Source: Hallella multisaccharivorax DSM 17128
GTDB lineage: Bacteria; Bacteroidota; Bacteroidia; Bacteroidales; Bacteroidaceae
NCBI RefSeq assembly: GCF_000218235.1
Contig: NZ_GL945017.1
Coordinates: 3,114,422 to 3,178,421, forward strand
Reading direction: 5' to 3'
Length of the DNA stretch: 64,000 nucleotides
The notes under the pieces are model-generated. The model was not told the origin of the DNA. It saw nothing but the letters and a program-made list of their open reading frames with translations, and ran no database searches. Position numbers and translations under genes: made by a program. This document shows, piece after piece, positions 1 through 9,370 of this stretch (the stretch's first letter is position 1; each line of letters starts with the position of its first letter).

Positions 1-1
1 A

Positions 2-1243
2 GCGGTGTTTCTCATTACCATCCTTGTCTTGGTGGTGATGCTGCTTATCGCTAAGAAATATCTCAGTCCGAGCGGAAAGGTCTCCATTACCATTAATGGT
101 GACAAGAAGATTGAGGTGGAACAAGGCGGTTCATTGCTTTCTACACTCAATGACAATGGTATTCACCTTTCTTCTGCATGCGGCGGAAAAGGCAGCTGCG
201 GACAGTGTCGTCTGCAGGTGTTGGAAGGTGGTGGCGAGATCCTTGACACGGAGAAGGGGCACTTCTCGCGTAAGGAGATCAAGGACCATTGGCGACTCGG
301 ATGCCAAACCAAGGTGCATGGAGACCTGAGCGTAAAGGTATCCGACGCCATCCTCAATGTTAAAGAATGGGAGTGCACGGTCATTTCAAACAGTAATGTA
401 TCGAGCTTCATCAAGGAGTTCAAGGTAGCACTGCCGCCGGGTGAGCACATGGATTTCATCCCTGGCTCTTATGCGCAGATCGCTATTCCGGCTTACGATA
501 CCATTGACTATGACAAGGATTTCGATAAGTCGCTCATTGGTGACGAGTATATCGGCGCCTGGCAGAAGTTCAATATCTTCTCTTTGAAGGCTCACAACCC
601 AGAACCCACTATCCGTGCTTATTCCATGGCCAACTATCCTGCAGAGGGCGATATCATCATGCTGACGGTGCGTATCGCCACCACACCGTTCAAGCCGCGG
701 CCGCAGGTAGGCTTTCAGGACGTGCCTACGGGCGTTGGATCGAGCTATATCTTCTCGCTGAAGCCGGGTGACAAGGTCCGCATGAGCGGACCTTACGGCG
801 ATTTCCATCCAAGGTTTGACAGCAAGCGCGAGATGATTTGGATTGGCGGAGGCGCAGGTATGGCCCCGTTGCGCTCGCAGATCATGCATATGACCAAGAC
901 TTTGAATTGCCGTGATCGTGAGATGCATTTCTTCTATGGCGCCCGTTCTCTGTCCGAGGCCTTCTTCATGGAGGACTTCTGGGAGCTGGAAAAGGAATTT
1001 CCCAATTTCCATATGCACCTCTCTCTTGACCGTCCGGACCCAAAGGCTGATGCCGCTGGCGTGAAATACTATGCCGGATTCGCCGTCAACTGCGTGCGTG
1101 ACACTTATCTCAAGGACCACGACGCACCCGAGGACTGCGAGTACTACCTCTGCGGGCCACCTATGCTCATCAAGACCGTCACCGATTATCTTGACAGTCT
1201 TGGCGTGGAGCCTGAGAGCATTATGTATGACAACTTCGGATAG
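2..1243 (+). CDS. nqrF: NqrF, Na+-translocating NADH:quinone reductase subunit F (5' end cut by window)
   Basis: This subunit accepts electrons from NADH via FAD and passes them through a 2Fe-2S centre into the sodium-pumping Nqr complex of the inner membrane. The frame is open to the window edge, and the visible N-terminus is a single hydrophobic segment ending in AKKYLSPSG, so the true start is probably a few codons upstream. Counting from the GTG at 5, the ferredoxin domain carries Cys59, Cys65, Cys68 (CGGKGSCGQC) and Cys100. The flavin motif RAYSMANYP, the nucleotide motif GGGAGMAPLR and the terminal YYLCGPP segment follow in the usual order. It is normally the last gene of nqrABCDEF, so the rest of the operon should lie before the window. 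Length and motifs look normal. Family assignment is firm. Confidence 0.96.
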   Translation, partial: AVFLITILVLVVMLLIAKKYLSPSGKVSITINGDKKIEVEQGGSLLSTLNDNGIHLSSACGGKGSCGQCRLQVLEGGGEILDTEKGHFSRKEIKDHWRLGCQTKVHGDLSVKVSDAILNVKEWECTVISNSNVSSFIKEFKVALPPGEHMDFIPGSYAQIAIPAYDTIDYDKDFDKSLIGDEYIGAWQKFNIFSLKAHNPEPTIRAYSMANYPAEGDIIMLTVRIATTPFKPRPQVGFQDVPTGVGSSYIFSLKPGDKVRMSGPYGDFHPRFDSKREMIWIGGGAGMAPLRSQIMHMTKTLNCRDREMHFFYGARSLSEAFFMEDFWELEKEFPNFHMHLSLDRPDPKADAAGVKYYAGFAVNCVRDTYLKDHDAPEDCEYYLCGPPMLIKTVTDYLDSLGVEPESIMYDNFG

Positions 1244-1246
1244 GCT

Positions 1247-1312
1247 GACACAAACCGCCGTAGTCACGGGATGACCACGCCGTGGTCACAGGATGACCAA
1301 GCCGTGGTCATG
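1247..1312. repeat. Tandem array, 22-bp period, 3 units
   Basis: Units lie at 1247-1268, 1269-1290 and 1291-1312. The last two agree closely and each contains an inverted repeat of the form TGACCA-N-CCGTGGTCA. The first keeps only the right half (CCGTAGTCAC). The array starts just behind the nqrF stop codon. Two further arrays in this window (41727-41814 and 48270-48357) have the same 22-bp period but unrelated sequences. There are no spacers, so this is not a CRISPR. Confidence 0.8.
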
Positions 1313-1650
1313 TCATTATCACGACTTGGCAACATCGTGGAAATGCGTAGTTTGACATCTCCTGTAAGCCCATGCGGCGATAGTCCGTACCGATGTCGTT
1401 CAGTGCCTGCGCCCATTCCAGTGTGTCGCCCCTGCCGCAGTCCCTCACTGTGGGTGCGCAGGGCCTCCTCAAACTGGCTGTCGTTGCACAGGGTGTTGCC
1501 CCTGTTCGTGTAGTTAGGCAATGCTGTCGCTGGTGGTGTGCTGCTCACTGGCTGTTGACATTGGCAGGCTTCCTGCCGCAGGAAACAAGCAGGCAGGCTG
1601 TGAGGACTGCGCCAAGAATCGCCGCGTGGTATTTCAAGAGATAAAGGTTA
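1308..1650 (-). pseudogene. Remnant of a TPR lipoprotein gene (frameshifted, truncated)
   Basis: Reading the minus strand across three frames gives one coherent protein start. It opens with a hydrophobic stretch ending LLVSCGRKP, a plausible lipoprotein signal with its cysteine. A frameshift near 1546 leads into TNRGNTLCNDSQFEEALR. A one-base excess in a GGGG run near 1430 then leads into DTLEWAQALNDIGTDYRRMG. The last two parts look like the tetratricopeptide repeats of exported Bacteroidota signalling proteins. The remnant ends inside the 22-bp array, and nothing of the rest of the gene is present. The family reading rests on pattern recognition, but the decay is visible directly. Confidence 0.6.
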
Positions 1651-1711
1651 ACCTAAAATTGGGCTATCATGAAAAAGTATATTCATTTGTGAAAGTTAGG
1701 TAATTTACAAA

Positions 1712-2728
1712 TCAAATCTCCTTTATAGATTCTCGTAGAATTACTTTTGGAGACAGAAGAATTTGTGATTTTATAGGCTTGTTGTTTACGATACAATCTT
1801 TCATTATTTTAACGGCAGTTCTACCGATTTCGTATAGGGGTTGTGCAATTCTACTTATAGGAGGGTTTAAATAATCAAAGTATACGTGGTTGTCATACGT
1901 GATTAGTGAAAAATCATGTGGAATAGAAAGTCCCATTTCTCTAATTGCCTTAATACAACCAAGCAAAATAGTGCTGCTCATAGAAAATATGGCAGAAGGT
2001 CTTGGATTTAAGGTTTTACTCAGACGCGTCTGGAGATATCCATTTCTAACAGAGAATTCTCCTCCGCGAAGATATAAGGTACAGTCTTTTCCGAAGTCCC
2101 TAACTGCGGCTTTTGCTCCTCTCTCTCGTTCTTTGGTTGTAATAGAAGTTTGCGGACCTTCTATACAAAGTATATTTCTGTGATTTGCTTTAAGTAAATG
2201 CATCATTGCTATATACCCTCCCTCATAATTATTGCAAGCAATATAAGGAATTTTTGATTGTTTAAAATATCTATCAACAAGAATGAGAGGCATATGTTTC
2301 TGAAGCATCTCGATTTCTACTGGCCTCGAAGTAACAGGTACTATTATTAAGCCACTTAGATTCCGGCTTAGTACTTCTTTCATTATTCTTTGTTCCATTG
2401 ATGGATTCTCTTGAGAATCGAAAGTCGTCACTGAGAGACCGTTTTCTTGAGCCTCTGATATAATTGCTTCAGCTAAATTGGCAAAAAAAGGGTTACTTAT
2501 GAAAGGAACGACAAGCCCTATATTTATATCCACATTGTTGCGCAATTGTTGTGCATCATTGCGTGTATTTTTTACATCCTCATTGATTAATGCATAAGCC
2601 AAGTTGATAAGTTCTTGAGTTTCAAGGCTTATCCTGTATTCTTCAGCTTTTCCATTAAGGACTCTACTGATTGTAGTTTTAGAGAATCCTAACATTTTTG
2701 ACATTTCAGAAAGCGATATTTTCGTCAT
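1712..2728 (-). CDS. LacI-family transcriptional regulator
   Basis: A 338-residue sugar-responsive DNA-binding protein. The N-terminal helix-turn-helix reads ISLSEMSKMLGFSKTTISRV, the LacI signature. It is followed by a periplasmic-binding-protein-like sensor domain, beginning IGLVVPFISNPFF at about residue 75 and running to the C-terminus. The gene is divergent from the ribokinase gene, with 125 bp between the two starts, so it is the obvious local regulator of the downstream utilization locus, probably answering to ribose or a ribose derivative. A Bacteroidota promoter-like TAATTTCG lies at 2748-2755 on its strand. I could not identify a convincing LacI-type palindromic operator in the intergenic region. 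The ligand is inferred from context only. Confidence 0.9.
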   Translation of the reverse strand: MTKISLSEMSKMLGFSKTTISRVLNGKAEEYRISLETQELINLAYALINEDVKNTRNDAQQLRNNVDINIGLVVPFISNPFFANLAEAIISEAQENGLSVTTFDSQENPSMEQRIMKEVLSRNLSGLIIVPVTSRPVEIEMLQKHMPLILVDRYFKQSKIPYIACNNYEGGYIAMMHLLKANHRNILCIEGPQTSITTKERERGAKAAVRDFGKDCTLYLRGGEFSVRNGYLQTRLSKTLNPRPSAIFSMSSTILLGCIKAIREMGLSIPHDFSLITYDNHVYFDYLNPPISRIAQPLYEIGRTAVKIMKDCIVNNKPIKSQILLSPKVILRESIKEI

Positions 2729-2819
2729 AGAAGCAAGAAATTTTCTGCGAAATTAGAGAAAAAAAATTAGAAGTATAACTTTTCCCTTTCGTTTTTAAGT
2801 TACTGTTTGAACTAAAAAC

Positions 2820-2827
2820 TAAATTTG
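2820..2827 (+). promoter_or_regulatory. -7 promoter element upstream of ribokinase
   Basis: TAAATTTG matches the Bacteroidota -7 consensus TAnnTTTG and is followed by GC. It lies 26 bp before the ribokinase ATG at 2854. No clean TTG sits at the usual distance upstream, which would suit a regulated promoter. Confidence 0.5.
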
Positions 2828-2853
2828 CAGTTGAAAACCTAATAAAATTGACT

Positions 2854-3798
2854 ATGGAAAAGCATAAACTGAAACATGGAAACTTAGTCGTAGTTGGAAG
2901 TACGAATATTGATATGGTCATATCTGCTTCTCGCTTCCCATTACCTGGCGAAACCATTATAGGTCATGACTTTATGTCAAACTTTGGTGGTAAAGGAGCT
3001 AATCAGGCCGTTGCGGCAGCAAGACTTGGTGCCAAGACTATTTTCATTGGAAAAGTCGGCGATGATGATTTCGGTAACTCTACACTTTCGCACTTAAAAG
3101 AAGAAGGTATAGATACTTCTTTCATCTATAGATCTACAAAAGCATCTTCTGGAGTAGCTCTAATCACTACAGTAGTTGGTGGAGAAAATACAATTATTGT
3201 CAATCCGGGGGCCAATTTTGAGCTATCTCCTACAGAAATAGAGCTGTCTCATAAAGCGTTTGAGGCAGCAGCCATTGTGCTCATGCAACTCGAGACTCCA
3301 ATAGATACTATACTGACAGCATCTAAGATAGCCAAGGAATATGGTTGTTATGTAATTTTGAATCCTGCGCCTGCACCAACGAAGCCATTACCGACTGAAT
3401 TATTGGAAAATGTAGATATGCTGATTCCTAATAAGACAGAGGCTTCCACGATATCAGGTGTAGACATCACCGATGATGTTACGACACGTCAGGCGATAGA
3501 CAAGATCAAAGAATTGGGTATTAAGGATGTAGTTATAACGATAGGTTCGCACGGTGTCCTATCGTTGATAGATGGAGAATTGACCAATATTCCTGCATAC
3601 AAGGTAAAAGCAGTAGATACTACTGCAGCAGGTGATACATTTTGCGGAGCCCTTTGCGCAGCACTATTATCCGGCAGCAAGATGCCACAAGCTTTAAGGT
3701 TTGCCAATCAGGCCTCCGCAGTTACAGTCACACGTCGTGGGGCTCAGGTCTCCATGCCGCATCTTGAAGATATCAAACTTGATATTTCGGCAAAGTAG
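2854..3798 (+). CDS. rbsK: Ribokinase (PfkB family)
   Basis: Phosphorylates D-ribose to ribose 5-phosphate with ATP in the cytoplasm. The N-terminal substrate motif GGKGANQAVAAARLG and the C-terminal PfkB signature DTTAAGDTFCGAL, containing the catalytic Asp, are both present. GSTNIDMV at the start is typical of ribokinases. Length (about 314 residues) is normal. I chose the ATG at 2854 because it lies 26 bp behind the TAAATTTG element; an in-frame TTG occurs at 2848. It is the first gene of an apparent plus-strand operon that continues into the permease, SusC, SusD and three ADP-ribosylglycohydrolases. This makes ribose the likely end product of that locus. A different pentose or nucleoside as substrate cannot be excluded from sequence alone. 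Confidence 0.9.
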   Translation: MEKHKLKHGNLVVVGSTNIDMVISASRFPLPGETIIGHDFMSNFGGKGANQAVAAARLGAKTIFIGKVGDDDFGNSTLSHLKEEGIDTSFIYRSTKASSGVALITTVVGGENTIIVNPGANFELSPTEIELSHKAFEAAAIVLMQLETPIDTILTASKIAKEYGCYVILNPAPAPTKPLPTELLENVDMLIPNKTEASTISGVDITDDVTTRQAIDKIKELGIKDVVITIGSHGVLSLIDGELTNIPAYKVKAVDTTAAGDTFCGALCAALLSGSKMPQALRFANQASAVTVTRRGAQVSMPHLEDIKLDISAK

Positions 3799-3828
3799 AA
3801 AGTTTTACAATCTTAATAATCAAAGACT

Positions 3829-4842
3829 ATGTTTATTGTATTGAGTTATTCATTGGCCATAGTGCTCTGTTTCATCACTATGTTATGCTGGGGTTCATGG
3901 GGGAACTCACAAAAGCTGGCGGCCAAATCATGGCGCTATGAGCTTTTCTACTGGGACTATGTAATAGGAATGGTACTATTTGCTATAATAATGGGGCTTA
4001 CATTGGGTAGCATAGGTAGCGCTGGCCGTAGCTTCATTCCTGATTTGCAACAGTTGTCAACGGCATCGGTAATATCTATACTTATTGGAGGCGTGATTTT
4101 CAATGGCTCTAATATATTATTGTCTGCATCTACAAGTATTGCCGGTATGTCTGTAGCATTTCCTGTTGGTGTGGGACTTGCTTTAGTTCTTGGAGTATTT
4201 ATAAATTATTTTGGATCACCTAAAGGAGATCCTTTCTTCCTATTCATAGGTGTTGCTTTTATAGTTGTAGCTTTGATTTTTAATGGGTTAGCTTCGGCTA
4301 AGAAGAATGGTGATTCCGCTATAGACAAGAGCAGAAGTCGTAAGGGCATATTACTTGCTATAGTCTCAGGCATTCTTATGTCCTTATTCTATAGGTTCGT
4401 GGCTGCAGCTATGGATTTGGATAATTTCGAGTATCCGGCATCTGGTAAAGCCACTCCTTATACAGCTTTCTTCATATTTTCAATAGGTGTACTTTTAAGT
4501 AACTTCATCTTTAATACCCTTCTAATGAAACATCCGATTGAAGGTGCTCCTGTCAGCTATAAAGAGTATTTTAAAGGGACCTCGGTAACGCATCTTGTTG
4601 GCATGCTGGGGGGAGTTATCTGGGGTATAGGAACTCTTTTTAACTACATTGCCGCAGGTAAGGCTGGTGCAGCGATCTCTTATGCACTTGGGCAAGGCGC
4701 ACCTATGATTGCTGCATTATGGGGTGTTTTCGTGTGGAAAGAATTTAAGGGTACTAGCAAGACTGCACATTACTTGTTGACTATTATGTTTATACTGTTT
4801 ATCATCGGCCTTGGACTAATAGTCTCGTCAGGTGGTAATTGA
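3829..4842 (+). CDS. GRP/DMT-type sugar permease (RusT-like)
   Basis: A 337-residue inner-membrane protein with about ten hydrophobic segments and motifs such as CWGSWGNSQKLA and GGVIFNGSNILL that recall the glucose/ribose porter (GRP) branch of the drug/metabolite transporter superfamily. It starts 30 bp behind the ribokinase stop and 33 bp before SusC, so the three are probably cotranscribed. Its likely job is proton-coupled entry of the monosaccharide released in the periplasm. The B. thetaiotaomicron rus locus also pairs a permease with ribokinases, as I recall it. Substrate specificity is inferred from neighbours. Confidence 0.8.
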   Translation: MFIVLSYSLAIVLCFITMLCWGSWGNSQKLAAKSWRYELFYWDYVIGMVLFAIIMGLTLGSIGSAGRSFIPDLQQLSTASVISILIGGVIFNGSNILLSASTSIAGMSVAFPVGVGLALVLGVFINYFGSPKGDPFFLFIGVAFIVVALIFNGLASAKKNGDSAIDKSRSRKGILLAIVSGILMSLFYRFVAAAMDLDNFEYPASGKATPYTAFFIFSIGVLLSNFIFNTLLMKHPIEGAPVSYKEYFKGTSVTHLVGMLGGVIWGIGTLFNYIAAGKAGAAISYALGQGAPMIAALWGVFVWKEFKGTSKTAHYLLTIMFILFIIGLGLIVSSGGN

Positions 4843-4875
4843 AAATAACATTACTAACAAACCTAAAGATACACT

Positions 4876-7827
4876 ATGGAAAAGTCTTATTTCAATCACA
4901 AGCATCATCACTCTGTGTCGTTGATGGCCATGCTGATATTTTTAATCATGAGTATGACATCCGGGCATGTCATGGCACAGAATATCATTGGAAATGTCAA
5001 TGATGAAAATGGTGACCCATTAATTGGTGTCACTGTCACCATAAAGGGAGGACCAGCAAATTATGGCACAGTCACAGATCTATCTGGTAGTTTCTCTATC
5101 AATGCATCAAAAGGGCAGACAATAGTCTTCAGCTATGTAGGCCATAAGACCAAGGAAGTCGCTGCTAGTGGGACCAAAATGCAAGTCACGATGGAGCCTG
5201 ACAACGAGAATCTGGATGAGGTTGTTGTTATCGGTTATGGTACAGCTACAAAAAAGGGAATCACGGGATCAGTTGCCAGTATCAGTAAGTCGGATATGAA
5301 TGTCGGAACGTTTACCAATGCTATGGGTCTGTTACAAGGTAAGGTCGCAGGACTATCAATCCTAAACCCGAATGGAGCTGACCCTGCTGCGAAATATGAG
5401 GTACTGTTGCGTGGAACGAATACGCTTTCCGCTGGGCAAGGGCCGTTAATTATAATAGATGGTGTCGTAGGTGCAGATATCAATAATATAAATTTCAATG
5501 ATGTTGAGTCTGTAGATGTACTCAAGGACGGTAGTGCTGCTGCTATATATGGAACCAGGGGTACTAATGGCGTGATCATAATCACCACAAAAAGAGCTCG
5601 TGCTGGGAAAACAGAGGTTACTTATGATGGTCAACTGACAGTGTCTTCTGTTTCACACAGAGCCAAGCCACTCTCCACTTCAGGATTTAAGGAAGTAATA
5701 AACACATATAGACCTGAACTAAGCAGCTATATTCATGGTTCTTCTACGGATTGGTTTGATGAGATTACGCGCACGCCTTTTAGTCATAAGCATACTATTG
5801 GTATAAGTGGCGGTTCACAGACTTTTTCCCATCATACTTCGCTCAATTATGAACATAGTGATGGTTTACAGAAAAAGAATACTATGGAAAAGATGATGGC
5901 CAATACCAATATACGCCAGAATCTTTTTGATGGGTGGTTGGATATCGACTATAATTTATCTATAGTGCACCGAGGCTATACCCCGTCGCTTACATCTGCG
6001 TTTGAACAGGCTTTCATACATAATCCTACGGAACCTATCTATGATCCATCAAATACTGAAGCCGGTGGTTATAGTAGAACAGTAGCCATGGAATATTATA
6101 ATCCAGTGGCAATGATAAATGAAAGGAATGCGAATGTCAAAGATGATAATTATGGCGGAAATGTCAGGCTTACGCTCAATATAAAGCCTGTACCTGGTTT
6201 GAAATGGGATAATTTTATCGCACTTAACAAGGTGTCCATGGAGAGCAGGATATATTTTAGCCACTATTATCCGTCTCTGATAGGCACTGATGGACAGGCT
6301 ACTATAGAAGACTATCATTATACTGATAGGCAGTATGAATCAACGCTGAACTATATTCATGATTTTGGCAAGCATTCGCTTCAGGCTCTTTTAGGATATA
6401 CGTATGAAAGATCATATAACACAACACATAGATCAGTGAACCAGGGCTTTGATTTCGATGATCTGGGAACTAATGGTATAGGCTCAGGTACAGCTTTGCA
6501 AGACGGTAAAGCGAGTCTCTATTCATATAAGGAGTCTAATAAGTATATAGGATTTTTTGGTCGGGTGATGTACAATTTCGATCAGAGGTATCTATTATCC
6601 TTAAGTCTGAGAAGGGATGGTTCCAGCCGTTTTGGTAATAACCAGAAATGGGGATGGTTCCCCGCCGTTAGTGCAGGTTGGAGAATTAGTAGAGAAGCCT
6701 TTATGAAGGACATCAAGTGGGTCGATGATTTAAAGCTTCGTATAGGATATGGTGTTACAGGTAATCAGGACTTTAATAATTACAAGTCATTACTGTTGAT
6801 GGGAACAGCTGGTAAGTTCTACTATAATGGGCGGTGGACAAATACTTATCAGCCTATCAGTAACGCCAATCCAAATCTTCAGTGGGAAAAAAAGAAGGAA
6901 TTTAATATAGGTATAGATTTATCTGTGCTTTCAGGACGGATTACGGCAACGATAGACTATTATCATCGCCGTACGACAAATCTGCTCTACAACTATACGG
7001 TTCCTACTCCTCCGTATGTCTATGACGAGCTTTTTACAAATGTGGGAGAGATTAGCAATAGTGGTATTGAACTCACACTGGGAGCAATCCCTGTGAAGTC
7101 AAAGGATTTCATGTGGGACACAACATTTACGTTATCACATAATAAGAATAAACTGAATAAGTTTACCAATGATGAATTTAAAAATGGCACCTACCGTGTA
7201 GGCTGGTCTCATGCAGCGGCAGCATACACACAGCGCCTGATAGAGGGGCAAAGTTTAGGAACTTTCTATGGTCCAAAATGGATAGGTACAAATGAGGATG
7301 GCAACGATGTGCTTGAAGGTCAAGGTGACGATGGAAGCGTGCCAGAAGATCAGTGGGTTAAGATAGGCAACGCCTATCCTGATGTTCAGATGGGATGGAG
7401 CAATACTCTTTCGTATAAAAAATGGGACCTAAGCTTTGCTCTCCGTGTCTCTATAGGTGGTGATGTACTGAACAGCTATGCATTGCAATATGAGAACTTA
7501 GGCTCTATAGGATTAAAGAATATTTCGGAGAAGTGGCTTGATCATACAAACTTCACCTCTACAAAGTATAAGTATTCATCCAAATATGTGGAGGATGCAT
7601 CATACTTAAAGATGGATAATATATCTCTGGGCTATAATTTTATAATCAACCGTGACTTCATCAAGCGGATAAAATTATCCTTTACAGTCCAGAATGTGTT
7701 CTGTATCACGGGGTATTCCGGAGTTGATCCTGAGGTTGCTCTTAGTGGTCTTGAACCTGGCATAGAGGGGACTAGCTACTATCCTCGGACTACTGATTTT
7801 ACATTTGGTGTTAATATTATTTTCTAA
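4876..7827 (+). CDS. SusC/RagA-family TonB-dependent outer-membrane transporter
   Basis: A 983-residue outer-membrane importer. An N-terminal signal peptide ends near HVMAQN (about residue 35). A carboxypeptidase-regulatory-like beta domain follows (IIGNVNDENGDPLIGVTV), then the TonB-box/plug region starting DEVVVIGYGTATKKGITG and continuing through the plug (LLRGTNT, IIIDGVVG, DGSAAAIYGTRG TNGVIIITT). The C-terminal beta-barrel closes with FTFGVNIIF, ending in an aromatic residue. Length is typical for SusC. It has no N-terminal STN domain, so signalling through an anti-sigma factor is not expected, in agreement with a LacI regulator nearby. It forms a pair with the SusD gene 12 bp downstream. 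The substrate is probably a ribose-containing compound, inferred from the kinase and glycohydrolases. Confidence 0.95.
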   Translation: MEKSYFNHKHHHSVSLMAMLIFLIMSMTSGHVMAQNIIGNVNDENGDPLIGVTVTIKGGPANYGTVTDLSGSFSINASKGQTIVFSYVGHKTKEVAASGTKMQVTMEPDNENLDEVVVIGYGTATKKGITGSVASISKSDMNVGTFTNAMGLLQGKVAGLSILNPNGADPAAKYEVLLRGTNTLSAGQGPLIIIDGVVGADINNINFNDVESVDVLKDGSAAAIYGTRGTNGVIIITTKRARAGKTEVTYDGQLTVSSVSHRAKPLSTSGFKEVINTYRPELSSYIHGSSTDWFDEITRTPFSHKHTIGISGGSQTFSHHTSLNYEHSDGLQKKNTMEKMMANTNIRQNLFDGWLDIDYNLSIVHRGYTPSLTSAFEQAFIHNPTEPIYDPSNTEAGGYSRTVAMEYYNPVAMINERNANVKDDNYGGNVRLTLNIKPVPGLKWDNFIALNKVSMESRIYFSHYYPSLIGTDGQATIEDYHYTDRQYESTLNYIHDFGKHSLQALLGYTYERSYNTTHRSVNQGFDFDDLGTNGIGSGTALQDGKASLYSYKESNKYIGFFGRVMYNFDQRYLLSLSLRRDGSSRFGNNQKWGWFPAVSAGWRISREAFMKDIKWVDDLKLRIGYGVTGNQDFNNYKSLLLMGTAGKFYYNGRWTNTYQPISNANPNLQWEKKKEFNIGIDLSVLSGRITATIDYYHRRTTNLLYNYTVPTPPYVYDELFTNVGEISNSGIELTLGAIPVKSKDFMWDTTFTLSHNKNKLNKFTNDEFKNGTYRVGWSHAAAAYTQRLIEGQSLGTFYGPKWIGTNEDGNDVLEGQGDDGSVPEDQWVKIGNAYPDVQMGWSNTLSYKKWDLSFALRVSIGGDVLNSYALQYENLGSIGLKNISEKWLDHTNFTSTKYKYSSKYVEDASYLKMDNISLGYNFIINRDFIKRIKLSFTVQNVFCITGYSGVDPEVALSGLEPGIEGTSYYPRTTDFTFGVNIIF

Positions 7828-7839
7828 AATCTGTGTAAT

Positions 7840-9366
7840 ATGAGACGGCTTTATTTGTTTGTTACTGTAGCCTGCTTAGTTATCTGTGGCTGCACTAACT
7901 TAGATGAAAATATCTATTCTAATGTTGATATAGATCACTTCTTTAAAAACGAGAAGGAACTTATAGCCAATGCCGGCAGAGCATATACTAAGCTGCAAGG
8001 CTATAATACAGAGCAGAGCTTATGGACACTATTACTCCAGGCGTCAGACGAGTGTGCGGTGCCTGCTAGTGGAGGTGAATGGTACAGTAATGGCCGTTAT
8101 GAGGAAGTTCAGACCAACAACATTCCTGCCACAAACAAACTTGTCAAGAATGGATGGAAATGGGTGTTCAATGGTATTGCTGCGTGCAATGAGATTATTT
8201 ATGAGACAGAGCTCTCAAAAGTAGAATTCTCGGCGAAGGATAAGATCCTTTCAGAGATGCGTGTGCTGCGTTGTTTCTACTATTATGAGGCAATGGCAAC
8301 ATGGGGGAATGTGCCATTCACGGAGGACTATACAGAGACCGGATATCCACAGCAGAAATCACGCAAGGAGATCTATGACATAATAGAAAAGGAGATTAAA
8401 GATAACATAAGCAATCTTGACGCTGAACCGAGTACTGAGAATTATGGACGTGTAACACAGGCTTTCGCCTATACTTTACTGGCGAAGATGTATCTCAACT
8501 CTGAGGCCTGGTTTGGCAATGCCAGATGGGATGAAGCCGCTTATGCTTGTAAGCATATCATTGATTCAGGGAATTACAAGATAGAAGATGATTACGATGC
8601 GAACTTCAATATAATCAATGGGAATTCTAAGGAAAACATCTTCGCAATAGTTTATGACCGTACTTACACACAGGGCTATAGCAATGCCTTCTATCTCCAT
8701 ACGCTGACACTCGAGGCCGAGTCTGAGTCTACTTTCAATCTGCATGCAGGACCTTGGGCTGGTTTTGTATGCCAACCAGATTTCTTCCAGACATACGATT
8801 CAAAAGACAAGCGCCTTTCACAGTCCTGGCTTTATGGAGAGCAATATGATATAAATGGCAAGGATCTCGGCTTTGCTTATAATCCTGTATTTGATGAGAG
8901 TAGGTATTATAACAAAAATGGAGGTAGGGGACACTTCGATGGTGCAAGATGCCGCAAATGGGCTCCACAGACTGACGGCTCGATCACGAATTACGAGATA
9001 AGTCAGGATAATGACTTCGCCATTTTCCGTTATGCAGATGTAGTATTAATGTACGTTGAAGCACTTGTGCGTCAGGGCAAGGTGGAAGAGGCAGTATCCA
9101 TGCCTGATTTCCAGAAAATTCGTAAACGTGCAGGCTTGGACCCCTATACTTCTTCCGAACTTACTCTTACGGAACTCTATAACGAGCGTGGTCGCGAATT
9201 GGCATGGGAGGGATGGTGTCATGAAGATATGATACGTTTCGGTACATATCTTAAGAAGTCATGGGCTCATCCAGATCAGACAGGACAGGATTTTAGGAAT
9301 CTTATGCCCATACCAGCCGATGTCCTAAATGCTAATCCTAATCTCAAGCAAAACGAAGGGTACTAG
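7840..9366 (+). CDS. SusD/RagB-family surface lipoprotein
   Basis: A 508-residue substrate-binding lid for the adjacent SusC. A lipoprotein signal ends ICGC, giving Cys18 as the likely lipidated residue. The RagB/SusD fold is shown by the helical TPR-like N-terminal part and by C-terminal motifs typical of the family, such as YADVVLMYVEALVRQG, FQKIRKRAG and LYNERGRELAWEG. It starts 12 bp behind SusC and ends 4 bp before the first glycohydrolase, so it is inside the operon. The ligand is not predictable from the sequence. Since all catalytic neighbours act on ribosyl linkages, a nucleoside, ADP-ribose or related glycoside is plausible. Confidence 0.94.
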   Translation: MRRLYLFVTVACLVICGCTNLDENIYSNVDIDHFFKNEKELIANAGRAYTKLQGYNTEQSLWTLLLQASDECAVPASGGEWYSNGRYEEVQTNNIPATNKLVKNGWKWVFNGIAACNEIIYETELSKVEFSAKDKILSEMRVLRCFYYYEAMATWGNVPFTEDYTETGYPQQKSRKEIYDIIEKEIKDNISNLDAEPSTENYGRVTQAFAYTLLAKMYLNSEAWFGNARWDEAAYACKHIIDSGNYKIEDDYDANFNIINGNSKENIFAIVYDRTYTQGYSNAFYLHTLTLEAESESTFNLHAGPWAGFVCQPDFFQTYDSKDKRLSQSWLYGEQYDINGKDLGFAYNPVFDESRYYNKNGGRGHFDGARCRKWAPQTDGSITNYEISQDNDFAIFRYADVVLMYVEALVRQGKVEEAVSMPDFQKIRKRAGLDPYTSSELTLTELYNERGRELAWEGWCHEDMIRFGTYLKKSWAHPDQTGQDFRNLMPIPADVLNANPNLKQNEGY

Positions 9367-9370
9367 AATT

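Noticed and set aside
386..1267. Long minus-strand frame opposite nqrF (293 codons)
   Set aside because: It mirrors nqrF, has no family-like motifs and no promoter; it is a shadow of the codon use on the plus strand.
2729..2853. LacI operator in the regulator/ribokinase interval
   Set aside because: Short repeats such as AACTAAAAACTAAA occur, but no palindrome of the expected length could be supported.
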